From: Osmia lignaria lignaria
Lineage: Eukaryota; Arthropoda; Insecta; Hymenoptera; Megachilidae
Direction of reading: 5' to 3'
Assembly: GCF_051020975.1 (NCBI RefSeq)
Contig: NC_135043.1
Location: 8,742,001 to 8,806,000 of the forward strand
DNA: 64,000 nucleotides
Below the pieces are notes generated by a model. The model worked only from the letters and a program-made list of their open reading frames with translations, made no database searches and was not told the DNA's origin. Position 1 is the stretch's first letter, and every line of letters begins with the position of its first letter. The translations under genes and the position numbers were made by a program. Positions 1-13,209 of this stretch are shown here, one piece after another.

Positions 1-135
1 GCAGGTTTAGAAATTGCCAGGAACTGAATACATCTTCATTAGGCCATTGATCGGTCGGTACATTAATATCGTCACACGTGCGTCGACCTGAACCACTTTG
101 GCCCTCCTCGTTCATTGATTCAATCGATTTCTATT

Positions 136-149
136 CGGTTACCGGTTTC
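136..149 (-). promoter_or_regulatory. Grainyhead-like motif
   Basis: The minus strand reads GAAACCGGTAACCG, and the same 14-mer occurs on the plus strand at 54529-54542. The core resembles the Grainyhead consensus AACCGGTT. One isolated motif is weak evidence for a working site. Confidence 0.2.
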
Positions 150-218
150 GAACTTTGCCACCCAGTCCGATGCACGTGGCCACGAAAAAATGCAATGGGT
201 CGTTGCAATCGAGGAGCT

Positions 219-254
219 TTTATAAATGTGAGCGTTTTTTGAAACATCAAGTCT
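219..254 (+). promoter_or_regulatory. Possible TATA/initiator core promoter
   Basis: TATAAATG begins at 221 and an initiator-like ATCAAGTC lies at 246-253, putting the presumptive +1 A (249) 28 bases downstream of the TATA box, which is canonical spacing. No open frame with recognisable content follows closely, so a transcript from here would be non-coding or have a distant first coding exon. In AT-rich DNA TATAAA occurs often by chance, so confidence is low. Confidence 0.15.
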
Positions 255-3200
255 TCGTTTTCATTTCTCCATTTTTATGCCCCAAAATTGAAAGCGGGAA
301 AAATAATTATAAAAGAAACTGTTAAGTTAATTTTCTACTTATAAATTTCGAATGCAACTGCAGCCTTTTTATTGATCATATTTATTTTTTGCTCAGTAAA
401 TATTGGAAAAGCTCCTATTTTAATGAAACCAATTAAAAATAATTGTCTTTTTTTACTGTCATTAGTTTCTATATTAATAATCTCCTCCTATATTAAAGTT
501 CCTCGATTTTTCCTTGGGTTTTTATTGAATAATATATTTTTGATTGCTTAACAAATCGAGGAAATGATCAGCATGCATTGGTATTCAAAGAAATTAATTT
601 AAGAATAAAGGGAAGCTTAAATAACAGAAAAATTTGAAAATTTTTATATCATATCGCTATTTGTAACGAGGAAAATTTTACGAAAGTTTATCCTAGAATT
701 TTCCATGGAACAGGAAAATATCCATGTTTTTGAAAGCTGGTGAAAGGGATTATAATTATTCATGACTTTTCGGTGATTCGCAGATTCACTGCGAGACGAA
801 GCTTTTCTCTGAGGATTATTTATGGTTTCTGTTTAGGTGAATTCATAGTTCTCCTTACGGGAGGGTTTGTCTTATGCATCGGGATGGTGTATTTCTCGGA
901 TGCATTAAAATGCAACAGCCACCGTCGACACGGTACAAATACTGCATCCTCTGATTCGTTTAGCCGTCGACATTATTTTAAAGAATTCATAGCAACGGCT
1001 AAAAAAGACTATTAATTTTCTTCGTTAATTATTCGTTGTCAATTAATTAATTATGGATCAATCCAGAGATGAAATGCATGCCCTTAACAAATGATAAAAG
1101 AGAATATAATCAACATCTACTAATTACATCACAAAAAATGTAATTAATAAATATAATTATTCCAAAATACATTGTACCTTTTGGAATGCAGAAAATTAGC
1201 GTTTATGATTATTCAACCTTTAATGCATATATTTTGGAAAAAATTATGTATTAGATGACTTTAATTACGTCTCCTTAATTACTATCCGGTTATCTGTATC
1301 AGTCGAGGGTTCGAATATTGCCAATGAATTTTCAGCTGTTTCAGATCGTTGATAGACGTTTGTTAAACGTGTGTGCAAGGGAACAAATAAAATCGGATTG
1401 TTACTTGTAACTGCGATACTCTGATCGTACAGATCGAATAAATGCCAAAGGCTGCGGTTAGTTCAAGCTAATTCGAAAATAGCATCGGCTCGCGAAAGGA
1501 AATTATTCGTCGAACAGATCCTCGTTGACGGGGGAATAACGAAAAAAAAAAGGTGATCGTCAAAAGTAATCGATGCTGCTTCTCGCGCCTTTCGTTTTTC
1601 CTCCAATTAATGTTTTGTTAGTTGTTATTTCTCGTTTGTCTAATTGGAAAGAAAAAAATAATGGCTTTTATGCGTTAAATGAATAACTATTCGTTTTGTT
1701 TTTTATATGAATTTTGTCGATGGGTACTTAGGCTAGTAAAGAAAATTTTAATCCTCATTTATACGTAGTTATTTTTGTACCCAAATAAATCCAGACATCG
1801 TACGACGAGGGTTAATTTTCTGAAGTAAATTGTTTTTCCATTCACGCAATAGTGTGGGAGGTTTCGAGTGATAAATGAAACGTGACGTTCTCCTTGTCCT
1901 TTTTTTCCCTCGCGTTTAATTTCGGTCAGTATACCGGGAATTCGGGGACACAAAACGTCTGACTGCAAAAGGATCCAAAAAAGTTTTCCGATCGATCGGA
2001 CACGTGTGTGTCGAACACGTGTCACGTATGTAACGGGTTCAGTTAATCCGAGCCATTGTTCGTAACCAGAGTTCTCCAATCATATGGCGTGGAGCTTGCA
2101 CGTAACAATGCATCGCAAAGTGTTCGCGTTAATTCAGAGACAACGATCAAAGCTGACCCAAAAATTCGGTAATTCTTAGTTTAGTTTCATCAGGTGGTTA
2201 CGCGAACAACGATATTTCATTAATTTTTTTCAAATTAAATATTTGGCAATTCTTTTCCATTCGAAAATGAATAAATATTACAAATTATAGAGGAAAATAA
2301 TGATTATTCATTAACTGCTGTTTAATTCTCGAACGGCGAACCATGAAGAGATCCCCAATTTTACTTATTTTTAATTTGTCATAGATCTAATAGTATCTAA
2401 ACAATCAAAGCGTACCACGATTATGTTTAAACATACTGAAATTCATCCACGTTATGAAATTTAATCTACTTCACTATTGATAATAAAAACATGGGTTTCG
2501 TTCATTTTTGTGCTTCGAAAGAATCCTTCGATCACCCGAATTCGTATCGCTCCACGATTACCCTCCAGCTGTTTTGAAGGTGACGAGTGCAAAACCATCC
2601 CAGTCAGTGATAATCGATGGTCGAATAATAAAAGAAAGGAAAAACGTAGAAGAAGAAGGGTGGAAGGGGAAGAATAATCGGTTTATACTCGAAGAACAGC
2701 TTATTGTTCTCGGGGGAGTATTCATTACCGGAAGTACCGGAACCGTTCATACTGCATCGGTGCATAATACACATTATTGTAATCATACGATCGGTTGGTT
2801 ATCTGAGCCAGGGTTGTCACGAACATCGGTTCTTTGTTCGTAGATACTGGATTCCTCTGAGGAGGAACGAGCGGATGCGTGTTTACGAAACGGCCGCGTC
2901 AGTTAGTCGGTGTCGATCTTGAAAAAATAAAAAAACAGCCACGGAATTTCTCGTTAATAGTCCAATTATTCGGAACAATGCCGGCCAAGGATTCAATCCA
3001 ACAGCTTTTTTACTCGAGTCAACCCTCTCTGCGTTTGGCCTTGTACGACTTCGGAGACTTAAGCCGCGTACACACCGGATCCACGAACCCCCCGCGAATC
3101 ACCTTATTTGCGCGCTATCGGAAGTGAAGGACTATTGACATCAATCGATAATTCCGATAATCGAAATTCTATAACATTTATGAGTTAAACTTTTCTCGAA

Positions 3201-4275
3201 ACACCGATATATTTGATAGTGAAAGTTATCGATAAAAATCGATACTTTATCGATAGTTCTTCGCCTCCAGGTATATTTCGTTTGGCGGAGAATTGCAATT
3301 TGTGATCATTTTCGATAGACGAATCTCGGACTGAATGGAATATTCGTCCCGGTGTACCGATGCGTGTAAACGGGTCGAAACTGGCTGGGTTTTCGCGAGA
3401 GATTCGCGAAACTCATTTTTAACGTCTGTACTCGGCTTAGACTGGTGCCGTACTGGCCGACCTCGAGAGAAGAAAACATAGCCGATATTTACCTTGATTA
3501 TACTCCTTTCCTTCACTCTCGCTTTCACTCCAAGTGAAACGTTATATTTGCCGGTGGAAACCTTAAGCCGGAAACGAGATTTTCTTAACCGTGTTTTAAA
3601 CGAGCGGTTGCCCGCGAGCGAATGTGAGATTCTTTCTACCTCGTATTAAGAAAGAAAATATGTTGAACGATTCTAGAGGTGTTAATGCAAACATTACTTA
3701 AAAGTAAGATGAAGGTTGTAATGAGAGCTGGCTTGCAAGAAAAGCGGAAGTTCCGAGTTATTTCAAAGGAGAAAAAAGAAGAACTCGCGTGAATACCGTT
3801 CTCCAATTCTCTTTCGTTGTTGAACTTTTTTTCAACAGAGAAAAACAAGTAGAGAAAGCTGTGGGAAAACGCGAGGTATATTTGTCGAACCACCCTTTGA
3901 ATTTACTTAAAAGGGTTTGAACATTTGGAGTTATCAATTAGGTACCGCTAATTCGTCCTTGTGATTTAATTATTTTTCCATTGCATCAGGATTAGTTATC
4001 AACTGCCTGATAATATTTATTCTGATTTAAATGGGTGATTCGATGTTTGAAGGCGAGGGTTAAATAAATATTTTGTCTTAGTGGCTGACACATTTGGAAG
4101 GAGGTTGAAGCTAAAAGTCTTAAGTTTAAACCCATCATTTAGGTACCAATGATTTCTATAATATATCTGTCTACACAGGCAAGGGTTAAACAGAAGGTAC
4201 AGAAGATTTAATCTCTGAAATGTTCACTACGAAATCTTAATCTTCAAAAACTGAAGCTAAAACAAAATGACGCTT

Positions 4276-5560
4276 TTCAAAGATTCATATCTCTTTGTCC
4301 ATACGGAAGGGAAAGGAAATCGAATCGAAATGGGGGTAGTGGCTCAAAAATGTTGGTACGGCACGAAGCGTAGTCCGCTCGTGGGTTCAGAGTATCCTCT
4401 CTGATCCTCGTTCCTTCGTTTCGAGACGAGCGGGGGGGAAAAAAAGAGAAACGAGCCATTAGCGTAAAATAGAAACGGGCGACAGAAAAACCCCAAAAGA
4501 CCAGCTAAAGGGAAATCGTGGTAGCCGGTTAATCCTTGAGGAGACCGGTCGCGGGGCGTATCGCGTTGTTCTCCGGCGAGGATTCGTTCCCATGAGGGCT
4601 GGAACGACGATGGAGGCCGTGCTGTGGCGCATAATAAGCATTATCCCTGCCGTTATAATCGCACGATCGGCCGCTTATCCAGGCCAGCCTCTGTACAGCC
4701 TCGCCCTTTGTTTGCGGAGACTTGCTTTTTCCAAGTGAAACAACGAAAAAACGTCGAACCCCGGGTGCGAGGAGGACGGCGAAACGAAAGGGATCGGCGC
4801 GGAGCAGCTGAGGGTGTCGCGGAGGGAGAAAGAATTCGAGGGCGAGGAACATCATCGTCCACCCTATCGGCTTGTCTCTCTTTTCTCCCCCTGTCTTTCT
4901 CCTACGTTCGCGCAACCCCCTATTTGCCCGGAGAAACGAAAACGACGACGAATGCTAAACGATCCCTCAACCTCAGGCCAACCCTCGGCAACCCTCTTGT
5001 CCTCGTGTTTCTCCGCGTTGTACGGCCTCGCTGATAGGGTGGCGGCACCACGGGGTGCTCCGCGTTCCTGCGAGCCACGCCGAAGATGGCTGCCCTCCAT
5101 TTTCCCGGCCGTTTCGGTTTTAGGCACTTTGAAATATTATACCGGCGGTATCGCGCGAATGGTAGCCACTACTCCCGGGCATCGGCCAACGACAGAATCC
5201 ATCGTTCCGGGCAATGAACAACGGCGAAAGTTACGATCACGGGGATCGCGAAGGAACCGCCGCCGATCGTGGAAAACCTCGTTTTCGAACTCTTCTTTGT
5301 CGGCGAATTTTGTTTCGCGGATAATTTTTAATTAATTTCCCAAGCACGCGCTACCGGTCTCTGACTCGGCTGTCTCCGCCTCCGCTTCTCGACCCTTTCC
5401 GTTTCCCCCTTTCCTACCACCCTCGCCGCCTAATCTCCCCTTCCGTAACCCTGTCCTTCGGTCTGTAAAGTTCATCAGGACAAAAATGGCTCCTTCCGCG
5501 GTCGCTTGATGGAATCCCCTTTCTAGCCAGCCGGACCGAGTTCTGTCGGTGATGGCCCAC
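4276..5560. other. GC/CpG-rich island without supported gene
   Basis: The composition shifts sharply to GC-rich with many CpGs. Several open frames overlap on both strands (for example 4624-5034 +, 4814-5335 +, 4529-4915 -). All translate to Arg/Pro/Ser-rich low-complexity peptides with no domain, as expected from stop-poor GC-rich DNA. The region could be a promoter or enhancer island. No convincing TATA box or splice-framed coding exon was seen. Confidence 0.4.
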
Positions 5561-8040
5561 GAATTGTACTTTGATGATGACGAAACGCGATCGACCAGGT
5601 AGAGAATGTTTTGCCGCCCTTCTAGGGACCCCCTTCTTGATTACCGCCTCTTTCTACCGTGGTCTCGACCAATAGAGGCAAGCCTCCGCTGAAGGGAATC
5701 GCTGATTAATTTTCGGGAGCCTTTGTTAATACTTCGGACGTTTCAATTATGAACCTCTATGGACGACGAACGATTTTGGATTTTCAGGAAGTACGCTCGC
5801 TTTGTTTTCTGACACCAGATACTTGTTTGGTGATCGTTTAAGATATTACGTTTGGAATTGAAAAAATTACTTAATAAAAATTTCAGAAGTTGCAGCAAAA
5901 TCAAAACAATACCTAAATACATTCCTTTATGTAATAGTAAGGTGGAAGAACATAAAAGATTCGATTCGAAAATTCTTTCACGGTTAACAGAATCGATGTA
6001 ACTTTCGTGTGACGTTCGGAAAGAAATATGGTGAAAAGTAATCACTTTACTCAAAATTTGTATGGAATAACACGTCGGCGAGTACAGGTAGCAGTAGGTC
6101 GAAAATCGAGAAGAGGATCGCAAACACGTGGGCTGACTGTTCGATACGGGGCGAAATTTCATTAAGCCTCCTGGAGGTAAATTGATTGGATAAAACGAAA
6201 TACCGCGGAAAAGTTCGTAAACCAACTTCTCGAAATACGAGCGTTAATAATTTGCATTCCAATACCGATGGTATCGTGTCGGTACCATTTCCCGTTTGCC
6301 TCCAATTGTTCGTTCTTTTCGCGTTACATTAATTCCTATGCCATTCCTGCTATCCCGCTCTGCTCAATATTTACCGATACTTTCTCTCTTTTCATTTCAC
6401 CGGAATCAATTGTCAACCTTCTGTCTTCGATCCGAATCGGATTATTCGAAATGTGTGAAAACATCTCCTTTAACCATTTAACACAGATCAATTTTTATAT
6501 CCCTGTATTTAACCGGTGCTGATAAAAGAAAAATGAAATTTTTGAAAATTTCAGTTGTTACTGTTCGAGAGTGGACGATCAGAATGTTAAGTGTATTTGA
6601 TAAAAGGTGATGACTTTTTTGTTGTAATTGTCAACGAGTAATAATTTCAATGTTCATGTAACATGTCGCAAGGAAATTAAACAGAGGGAGTCGTTTAAAT
6701 ACCTATGTAGACATAGCTTGGGTTCATATTCGAGAGCAATTAGTTATTTTCAAAGAAATATTAGTCGCTATTCGATGATAATTCAACATAGCTTAACGCA
6801 CCGAATACTTTATCGGTAATATGTTCATTAACATTTCCGCCAGCAGCATTATTTTACGTGAATTCGAATCGATAATCACGTTTCACTGTCATCTCTTAAC
6901 TAAGGAGCTTTTTAATTGCTCTGATGAATCATTAAAGGTAATTCAGTTTTTCAATGTCTTATTAGATGAAGAAATTTCAATACTGTATCTGGATAATTTG
7001 ACTCGTGAAATTAATTTCTGTTTACCAGTTCGATGAAGAAATACTGCTGATATGCTTATATCAAACAAAATTAATTTTATCTTATATAAAAGCTATGAAC
7101 AGCTTTTTTATGAAAAGAAGAAGAACGGTAACACGTGTCAGAAAGTAAGCAAAAGAAGAAGAGGATAACGTTAAAGGAATATGTGAATTGATTATTGATT
7201 GGTTCCGGTGAACGTCTCTCCGAGGTGACAATGTGCCGTCGATCGATCCATTTCCGGTTTCACTCTCGCTGGCTATCAAACGATCTGTACATACTCTGCA
7301 ACGGTAGCTGTTATGTAGTTAATCTATATACAGAAGTGTACATGAATATGCAAGCCTGTGGTTGCACACTGGCGTTCTCCAGAAATCGAAAGCGAAATAA
7401 GGAAACTATGGACGAGGAAACGTGTCAAAAAGTCACAAAACTACTCCTATTATAATATATAAATTAAATTTTCTCAAATTTTTCATTTTAGACAATCTGT
7501 CTCTAAACACCCAAACTAATATTGACTTCCAAAATTATAATTATTTTTAAATACAAAAATTATTTTATCTTAGACAGAAAAATACTCTTTTAAATACAAG
7601 AACGTTTGTTTAAAAAAGTTTATTAGTTTTTTCGAACAAAATTTCTAGACAAACATGTTTCGAAGTATAGTACTTCTGAAAATTTTATTTTTATTCGGGG
7701 TCGTATAGACCCAAGGGGAATAGAAAAATGAATTCAACAATTATTTCTCAAAAAATATTCTGCGCTTTAAATTATTGATTGATGGAATGCGAATACTTAT
7801 GTGACCCACTGTACGTCCGATTCAATATCGAACGAAAAAAACGTGGAGCCCATTTTTTCCTATTTTTGTTACGAACAGTCGCGTTGTTATTTTTTTTCAT
7901 CTTCTTCTTTTCAATTGAAACACTTTCACTGGTTGGATGAACGAGGAGAAAGTATGTCGAAAAAAAAAAAAAAATAAATAAATAAAAAATTGTTCGATAT
8001 CGTTTTTCTGAATGCATTTATACGTCCACTATATCGTCGT
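5561..8040. other. AT-rich non-coding stretch
   Basis: No gene is supported. The longest frame is 5743-6225 on the minus strand (160 codons, with a hydrophobic segment near residues 102-121). It matches no family I know, and a frame of this length is within chance expectation for this composition. A weak dyad (AAGTA/TACTT) lies near 7663-7676. Confidence 0.45.
7960..7988 (+). repeat. Poly(A) tract followed by AAAT repeats
   Basis: A run of about 15 A (7960-7974) is followed by several AAAT units. This is a simple-sequence tract; no target-site duplication or retroposed body was identified beside it. Confidence 0.7.
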
Positions 8041-8375
8041 TGAAGCGAGAATTATAGTTGTGTGGCTGGTCGTTACACGAGTTGCTTATGGTTGTTTAGA
8101 TGTATAAATTACTGGGGGCACGCTGGGGAAACAAATACAGGGAGCTGCTTTTTACCGGCCCAGAACGATTGGCGGAAACAAGCCATTCGTATCTATTCGA
8201 TGCACGCGGCCGATACATCACGTCGATTAATACAACTTTACAGGCGAGCCGATCCAGCCAATGTATGTTCAGAGGCAAGAAATTTATACGAAAATAAGTG
8301 ACTTAACTTGTATGCTTGTCGAGTTTTATTTCGTTAGAACTGTTACCTTGGCAAACCGAATTCGCGACATTTATT

Positions 8376-9417
8376 TACTAGGGGTATGCAAAAGCTTCCA
8401 TTATTTTATGGCAATTTTTATTATTCAGATTTTATAAATAACAGTGGTTTTTTGAGAAAAATATTTTATCATTTCTGAGCCGATAGAAAAAATCTTCTTT
8501 TATACTGTCTTGTTAAATTTTTGTGCAAATATATAATACTACCATACTTTTTAAAAATATTTTTTTCTTTAGGGTGTTTAAATTACTGTTTTAATTCTCA
8601 CATTTTGTGTATTCTTCATATTTACCTAATTTGTTTTGCTTTGTTTATGTGTACTGTATAATTTGCATATTTTTTGCACGCTCTGGTATGCTATAAGTGC
8701 ATAAATATCTACATAATTGAGGCTGAGTTAAAAATAATTATTATTGTTGTACAATCATTTGTGAAACTTATGGGCAATCATTGTTATCATTATATAAGTT
8801 TTGTAAATGTTTATTGCCATTTCACTAATCATTTTGTACTGGGTAATTGAAACTGCAATTATGTCAATAGATACAACTAGTGGCGTGTCATCATTACACA
8901 AATTGACAAATGTTAACATAATAACAAAATATTTGATACTACTATTTATACATGGCCAAAAGACATTTTTACATACTCTTAATTAGTCAAAATATTACAT
9001 AAAATTATGGAAATATTTGTCCCTTTTTATTTATGAATAGCTGTGAAAATTGAAGTGTAATTTAATTAGAGTCTTAATAAAGAAGTGATCTGAGGATGGA
9101 CAGCAATTAAATAATAATCAGATCTCATATTTTTCATAAACACTGTATGGAAACTCATTTACATTATATTAGGTTTGCAATTAAATTTCTGACCTTTACA
9201 TATTTTTTCTTCTATGGAATTATTTATTATGAAAAGTATTCAAAAGCTTCCATTGCTTTTATGAAAATTTTCTTTATTAATATTTCGCAGATGGTGCAAT
9301 TTTGTCAGTCAGAATATATTACTTTTTGTCACTATTTTAATAAAAAAAACTGAATACATTTGGCACTTTGTCAAAATTCTGGAAATAGCTGATGGAAGCT
9401 TTTACATATCTCCAATA
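8376..9417. mobile_element. Degenerate mariner-like element (Tc1/mariner type)
   Basis: Two 28-bp terminal inverted repeats face each other at 8376-8403 and 9390-9417. They match at 22 of 28 positions, all six differences are transitions, and both outer ends begin with TA, the Tc1/mariner target. The shared core is AAAAGCTTCCAT. TIRs of about 28 bp and a length near 1 kb (full-length mariners are about 1.25-1.3 kb) fit an old, internally deleted copy. The interior is more AT-rich than its flanks, and no DD[34]D transposase motif can be read on either strand, so it is inactive. A second left-end-like sequence lies inside near 9231. The exact family is not determined. Confidence 0.55.
9231..9417. 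mobile_element. Nested or rearranged short copy inside the mariner-like element
   Basis: The stretch around 9235-9290 repeats about 50 bp of the element's left end (8385-8437). It shares CAAAAGCTTCCATT and the following TTTTATG..AATTTT..TTATT pattern, so similarity extends past the TIR into subterminal sequence. With the right TIR at 9390-9417 it would bound a MITE-sized element of about 185 bp. The alternative is a partial internal duplication of the left end. A TTAGGTTTGCAA word at 9168, resembling known mariner termini, is also present. Confidence 0.4.
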
Positions 9418-10889
9418 AAATTTGGAAAATGTATTAATCAAAATAGATACCAATCAAGCTGCTAATGAGTTCTCTTATGGATTGGGTTAAGATTTCTGGG
9501 ACTCAAAGAATTAGTATCTAATTATTTTGCTTTTGATTGTATTTGCAGAAAAACGCAAGGAATCTATGGATGCATGGTTTCTATGCATGATCTATGAGGC
9601 TCGGTAGCGAACGCGTTAAACAGAAAAGGAATTTCATTTAACGCAGGGAATTTAAATAAAGGTTATTGCTCTGTACTTGTTGCTTTGAAATAATTAAAAA
9701 CTGCGTGACTGAGTAGCTAATATTTTTAATGTACATGAAGCATATTTAAAATAAGAAAATAATAAAAGAAAGGGGGAGAACTTTGAAAATTTAGTACAAA
9801 AGTTTCACTAATTATCTAATGATTTTTATTAAAATTTATAGTATTTTCCTATGCAGAATTTCATTGAAAATTTCTGTAAATATTTCCCTGAGAAAAACGA
9901 AAGATCCAAACGTAGCAAAATTAAGAACCATAGTAATTTACATAATTAAATTATTGCCATTATTTTATGCACTATAGAATTCTTCAAAGCTACGTAGTAA
10001 AAATTTTGGACGTTCAACTCATAGTATCTTAATTGTTCCTTTTGGGTTGCTTAATTATGCGTTTAACGACAGAAAGGGAGACGAAATTCGACAAAGCACC
10101 TTGCCGCAGAAGGTATAAAAGGCTTTAAATTACAAAGAAACACTTGAAGGAGAAAAGAAAATCTGCCCTCTTAAGGTAGATCTTCATTAAGGATTAAAAT
10201 AAAGTCTCCGCGTGAAAATGGTACATCTCCGTCAGTGGTGCGTTTCGTGAAACAAAAGTAAACGGGGGCGAATGTTCTTCTCGGTGTACTCGAAATAAAT
10301 TTTTGCCGAATTTTCGAATGGTTGATCGAGATAGACAGTGATTCGTGCGTGCGGGGCCACGTAAATTAATCAAACGGTAGAAAAATTGGAAGAGGAAGCC
10401 ATTGACAGGCGACGCTGTATAAAAAATAAATGAAATTCAATGCCCAAGCTGGCTGGTGGATAGTTAATAAGCAAAAATCTGTCAACCTAGGCAACTGTGC
10501 GATTAATTAATGTTTGGGCGTGCAACGTCTTTGAGATTTGCTTATTTCCTTTGAAAATATATCTAGGATTAAATCAGGATGCGGTATTTTCCTTTGAAAT
10601 AGCAAGAAACAATGAAAAAAATAAATTACTGTTATGGGAAAAAAGGTGTACGGAAGTGCATAATTAAAGAGATCGAATAAAAGGTGATTGAATAAAAGAT
10701 AGAAACGAAATCGTCACTTGACTGAGTGCTGCTAATTTAACATTACCAAACTTCCTGTTATTTCTTTACATTCAGAAATAAAACCGAGAAATTAATTCCC
10801 CTCAATCCAATACTGCCTTCGGATATTATTTTTCAAATATATGAAAATCTTTGATTTAAAGAATCGAATGAGCAATTTTTGTTGAAACA
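9418..10889. other. AT-rich non-coding stretch with a TATA-like box
   Basis: No open frame of note is present. A good TATA match (TATAAAAGGC) begins at 10114, but no initiator sits at the right distance; the nearest TCAGTG word is about 120 bases downstream. No gene is inferred. Confidence 0.45.
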
Positions 10890-10951
10890 CGTTTGGGTAT
10901 CTTTTATAGGTCTGGGTCACCATTGACCCAGTACAACCATTCGAGGATTAA
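10890..10951 (-). mobile_element. Left-arm fragment of the TTAA-flanked MITE family
   Basis: Read on the minus strand from the TTAA at 10948-10951, it runs through a perfect subterminal dyad CTGGGTCA/TGACCCAG with a 4-base loop. The same arrangement occurs in the better copies at 12990-13209 and 34749-34935. The opposite end was not recognised, so this copy is truncated or too diverged. Confidence 0.5.
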
Positions 10952-12989
10952 ATCTTGTCCCTTTTCATCCGAAATTTCGAATATTTGAATGTGTAATGTG
11001 CCGGAATTTTGCAAGTGCAATTTTTATGTTGATTAAAACTGGGATTAAAGGTAAATGAACTATGCGAATGAAAAATTTGGAATTCATTAATGGATTAATA
11101 TGAGCTTCATGAAACACGAGCGGACATTCACCTTAACGAGGATAGAAATGTAAAAAAATGTTCCAGGAACAAGCACGTCATTTTGTTCAAATTTTTCTCG
11201 AATTACAATGATTAGAAGCGTATGTCTTTCTCGCGGTGACTAATTTTTAATCAAATATAAAATGTTCATAACAGTTACGTTATTCAGTTCGAAATAAATA
11301 TTTTTAAAAAAGAAACAGATTCTATCAATACAAACAATTATTTTTAAAAATGAGTAATTTTTCAGTTGTCCGACGGAAACTTTTCACTGCTTTGTAAAAA
11401 TTTCTTGCAATTTCAAAACAGCAAACTTAAATCAACAATTTGCATTTCTTTGTTGCATAACAATTTTATGGACACCTGTTTATTTATTTATCCAAGGAAA
11501 ATTGTTTATAATTTATTGTTACCTTGCACACAATTTTTACCGACGGCACGTAAAAATCTTCAATGGAGGCTTTCAATTTTTTCTCACACTTTTCGGACGT
11601 TAATTAGTTAAATTGCAAAATATTTTTGATGATGAAATTCACATTCATTTTTTACCTCCTCGAATCCAGAAGACAGTAGGTTTGTTACAATTTTTAATAC
11701 ACATTGTAAACACTCACTTTTTAAATTTCAATTTAATATTCAACGCACATTCTCGAAAAATGTATAAAGTAGCACTATTCCTTTTTTTAAAGCACTGAAC
11801 TTTTTTTGTGAATTTGCAAGCTTGACTGATCACGGTTAACATTTACTTTCACATCGGTTTCACCTAGAAAGTATGTAAATAAATCGAAAAATTCCGGCGT
11901 TTAATTAACATTCATTTGTTTAATAGACTACATTATCTTTTGCTTATAATTATGTTAGGAATTATAACAAAGATGAAATGAAATTCATTCGCAACGATTG
12001 CTTTTGCACTCCCTTTTAAAAATCCATTTTTTTCGTATGGAAATGTATGATGTCTCATTCAATCGTGTTAAAAAATTAATTTTATTTAATGAATATTGTA
12101 AATGAACCGTGCACAAGGGTCAGAGAGGGTAAGTCTCGCCGTTTGGACTCCATTTTTACGACGACCGACGGAAGGCGTCGCCCTCGTCATACGAACATAT
12201 AATTTTACACTTTCTCTCATTAATATTGCTCTTTTGTGATTAGTAACTCGGTTTTAACTAACATCTTCATACCACTTGCTTAAATAAATTGAGATTATCC
12301 AGCATTTTGAACAAAAGTTACAAGTATGGTTTTAACAATTTTTTTACTTAATTTTCTTGAATTTTTAGAGGTTCATTTAACGAGATATTACTTAGAGTAT
12401 TGTAAATAAAATTTTGAAATAAATAATGAAGTTTTTTCGATCAGAAAGAAAAAGATAACGACTGTTTTTCCGAGCTTATTCTTTTAAGATTTTTGTTTCT
12501 ACTTGTTTTATTTTGTTTGTATTTCTGTTGTATGGGATGGTTAATATTTAATTATGTTTCTTAGATAAAATTTGCATGGTATTTAGAAGAGTTTAGCGAG
12601 AACGGAAGTCGTTGAACTTGAGACTGCCGTGGTCGCCATAAAAATTCGGAGACTTCAACCGACGGCCAGCGTAAGCCTGTTTCCCGCCTCTCCATTTCTT
12701 CGCGATTTAAGATTTGCCTTTGAATAATCGAATAATTTTCAGTGAAATCACTTTCTATAACTCCGACCTGCCACCGGCAATGTTTAAAGGACAATTAAAA
12801 AATTTTTTAAACAAATATTTCAAGTCATTTTCCGGAGTTCTCTAAAACTCTTGCAGAATGTGCAAACCAAACGGTTACTATACTTTTGGTTAAAAATTTA
12901 TACCTTTTTCTGAACCAGAGAATAAGGAAGAATATAAGGCATTATAGAAGAAACTGAATTTTTTATTTATTTGCGTTTAAAAGGATCTT
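10952..12989. other. AT-rich non-coding stretch
   Basis: No coding region is supported. Small frames at 11366-11611 (+), 11613-11798 (+) and 12561-12794 (-) show no family resemblance. A small GC-richer patch at about 12,110-12,190 includes a consensus-like GGTAAGT donor word, but no coding exon ending there could be framed. Confidence 0.45.
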
Positions 12990-13209
12990 TTAACTCTTAG
13001 ACGGTGGGTCATGGAGAACACCCCGATTTTAATATAATTTCCTATTATTCTCATTTCCTAAATTTTATACTGTTTCTTTGAAAATTACTCTTGCAATATA
13101 CGAAAGTATTTCACTTAAAAATTACACGTTTAATTTTAAATTAATATCTTTGCGTATGCCTTTCAAGTTTGGGTTTCCATTGACCCAGATTCCGCTGTTC
13201 AAGGGTTAA
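12990..13209 (-). mobile_element. Complete copy of the TTAA-flanked MITE family
   Basis: Both ends carry TTAA (12990-12993 and 13206-13209). On the minus strand the left end starts CCCTTGAACAGCGGA and the right end, read inward, starts CTCTTAGACGGTGGGTCATG. The two ends are therefore an imperfect TIR pair beginning C(C/T)C. TTAA target duplication with CCC-starting ends is the signature of piggyBac-type elements. At 220 bp it has no coding capacity, so it is non-autonomous. Its interior aligns with the copy at 34749-34935 over the AATTTTTAAGTGAAA region, so the interior and not only the ends is shared. Confidence 0.75.

Larger units (their letters stand above)
1..4275. other. AT-rich non-coding stretch
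   Basis: No coding region is supported here. Short open frames at 740-1015 (+) and 1759-2079 (-) show no recognisable domain and overlap nothing conserved that I can identify. The sequence is AT-rich with moderate CpG-containing patches around 2,560-3,120 and 3,240-3,530. Homeodomain-type TAATTA words are common, for example near 1040-1055, but they are expected in such AT-rich DNA. Two GGGTTAA ends near 4058 and 4190 could mark decayed TTAA-type elements, but the opposite ends are not convincing. Confidence 0.5.

Noticed and set aside
5743..6225. 160-codon minus-strand frame with a hydrophobic segment
   Set aside because: Length is within chance for the composition, with no family resemblance and no promoter context.
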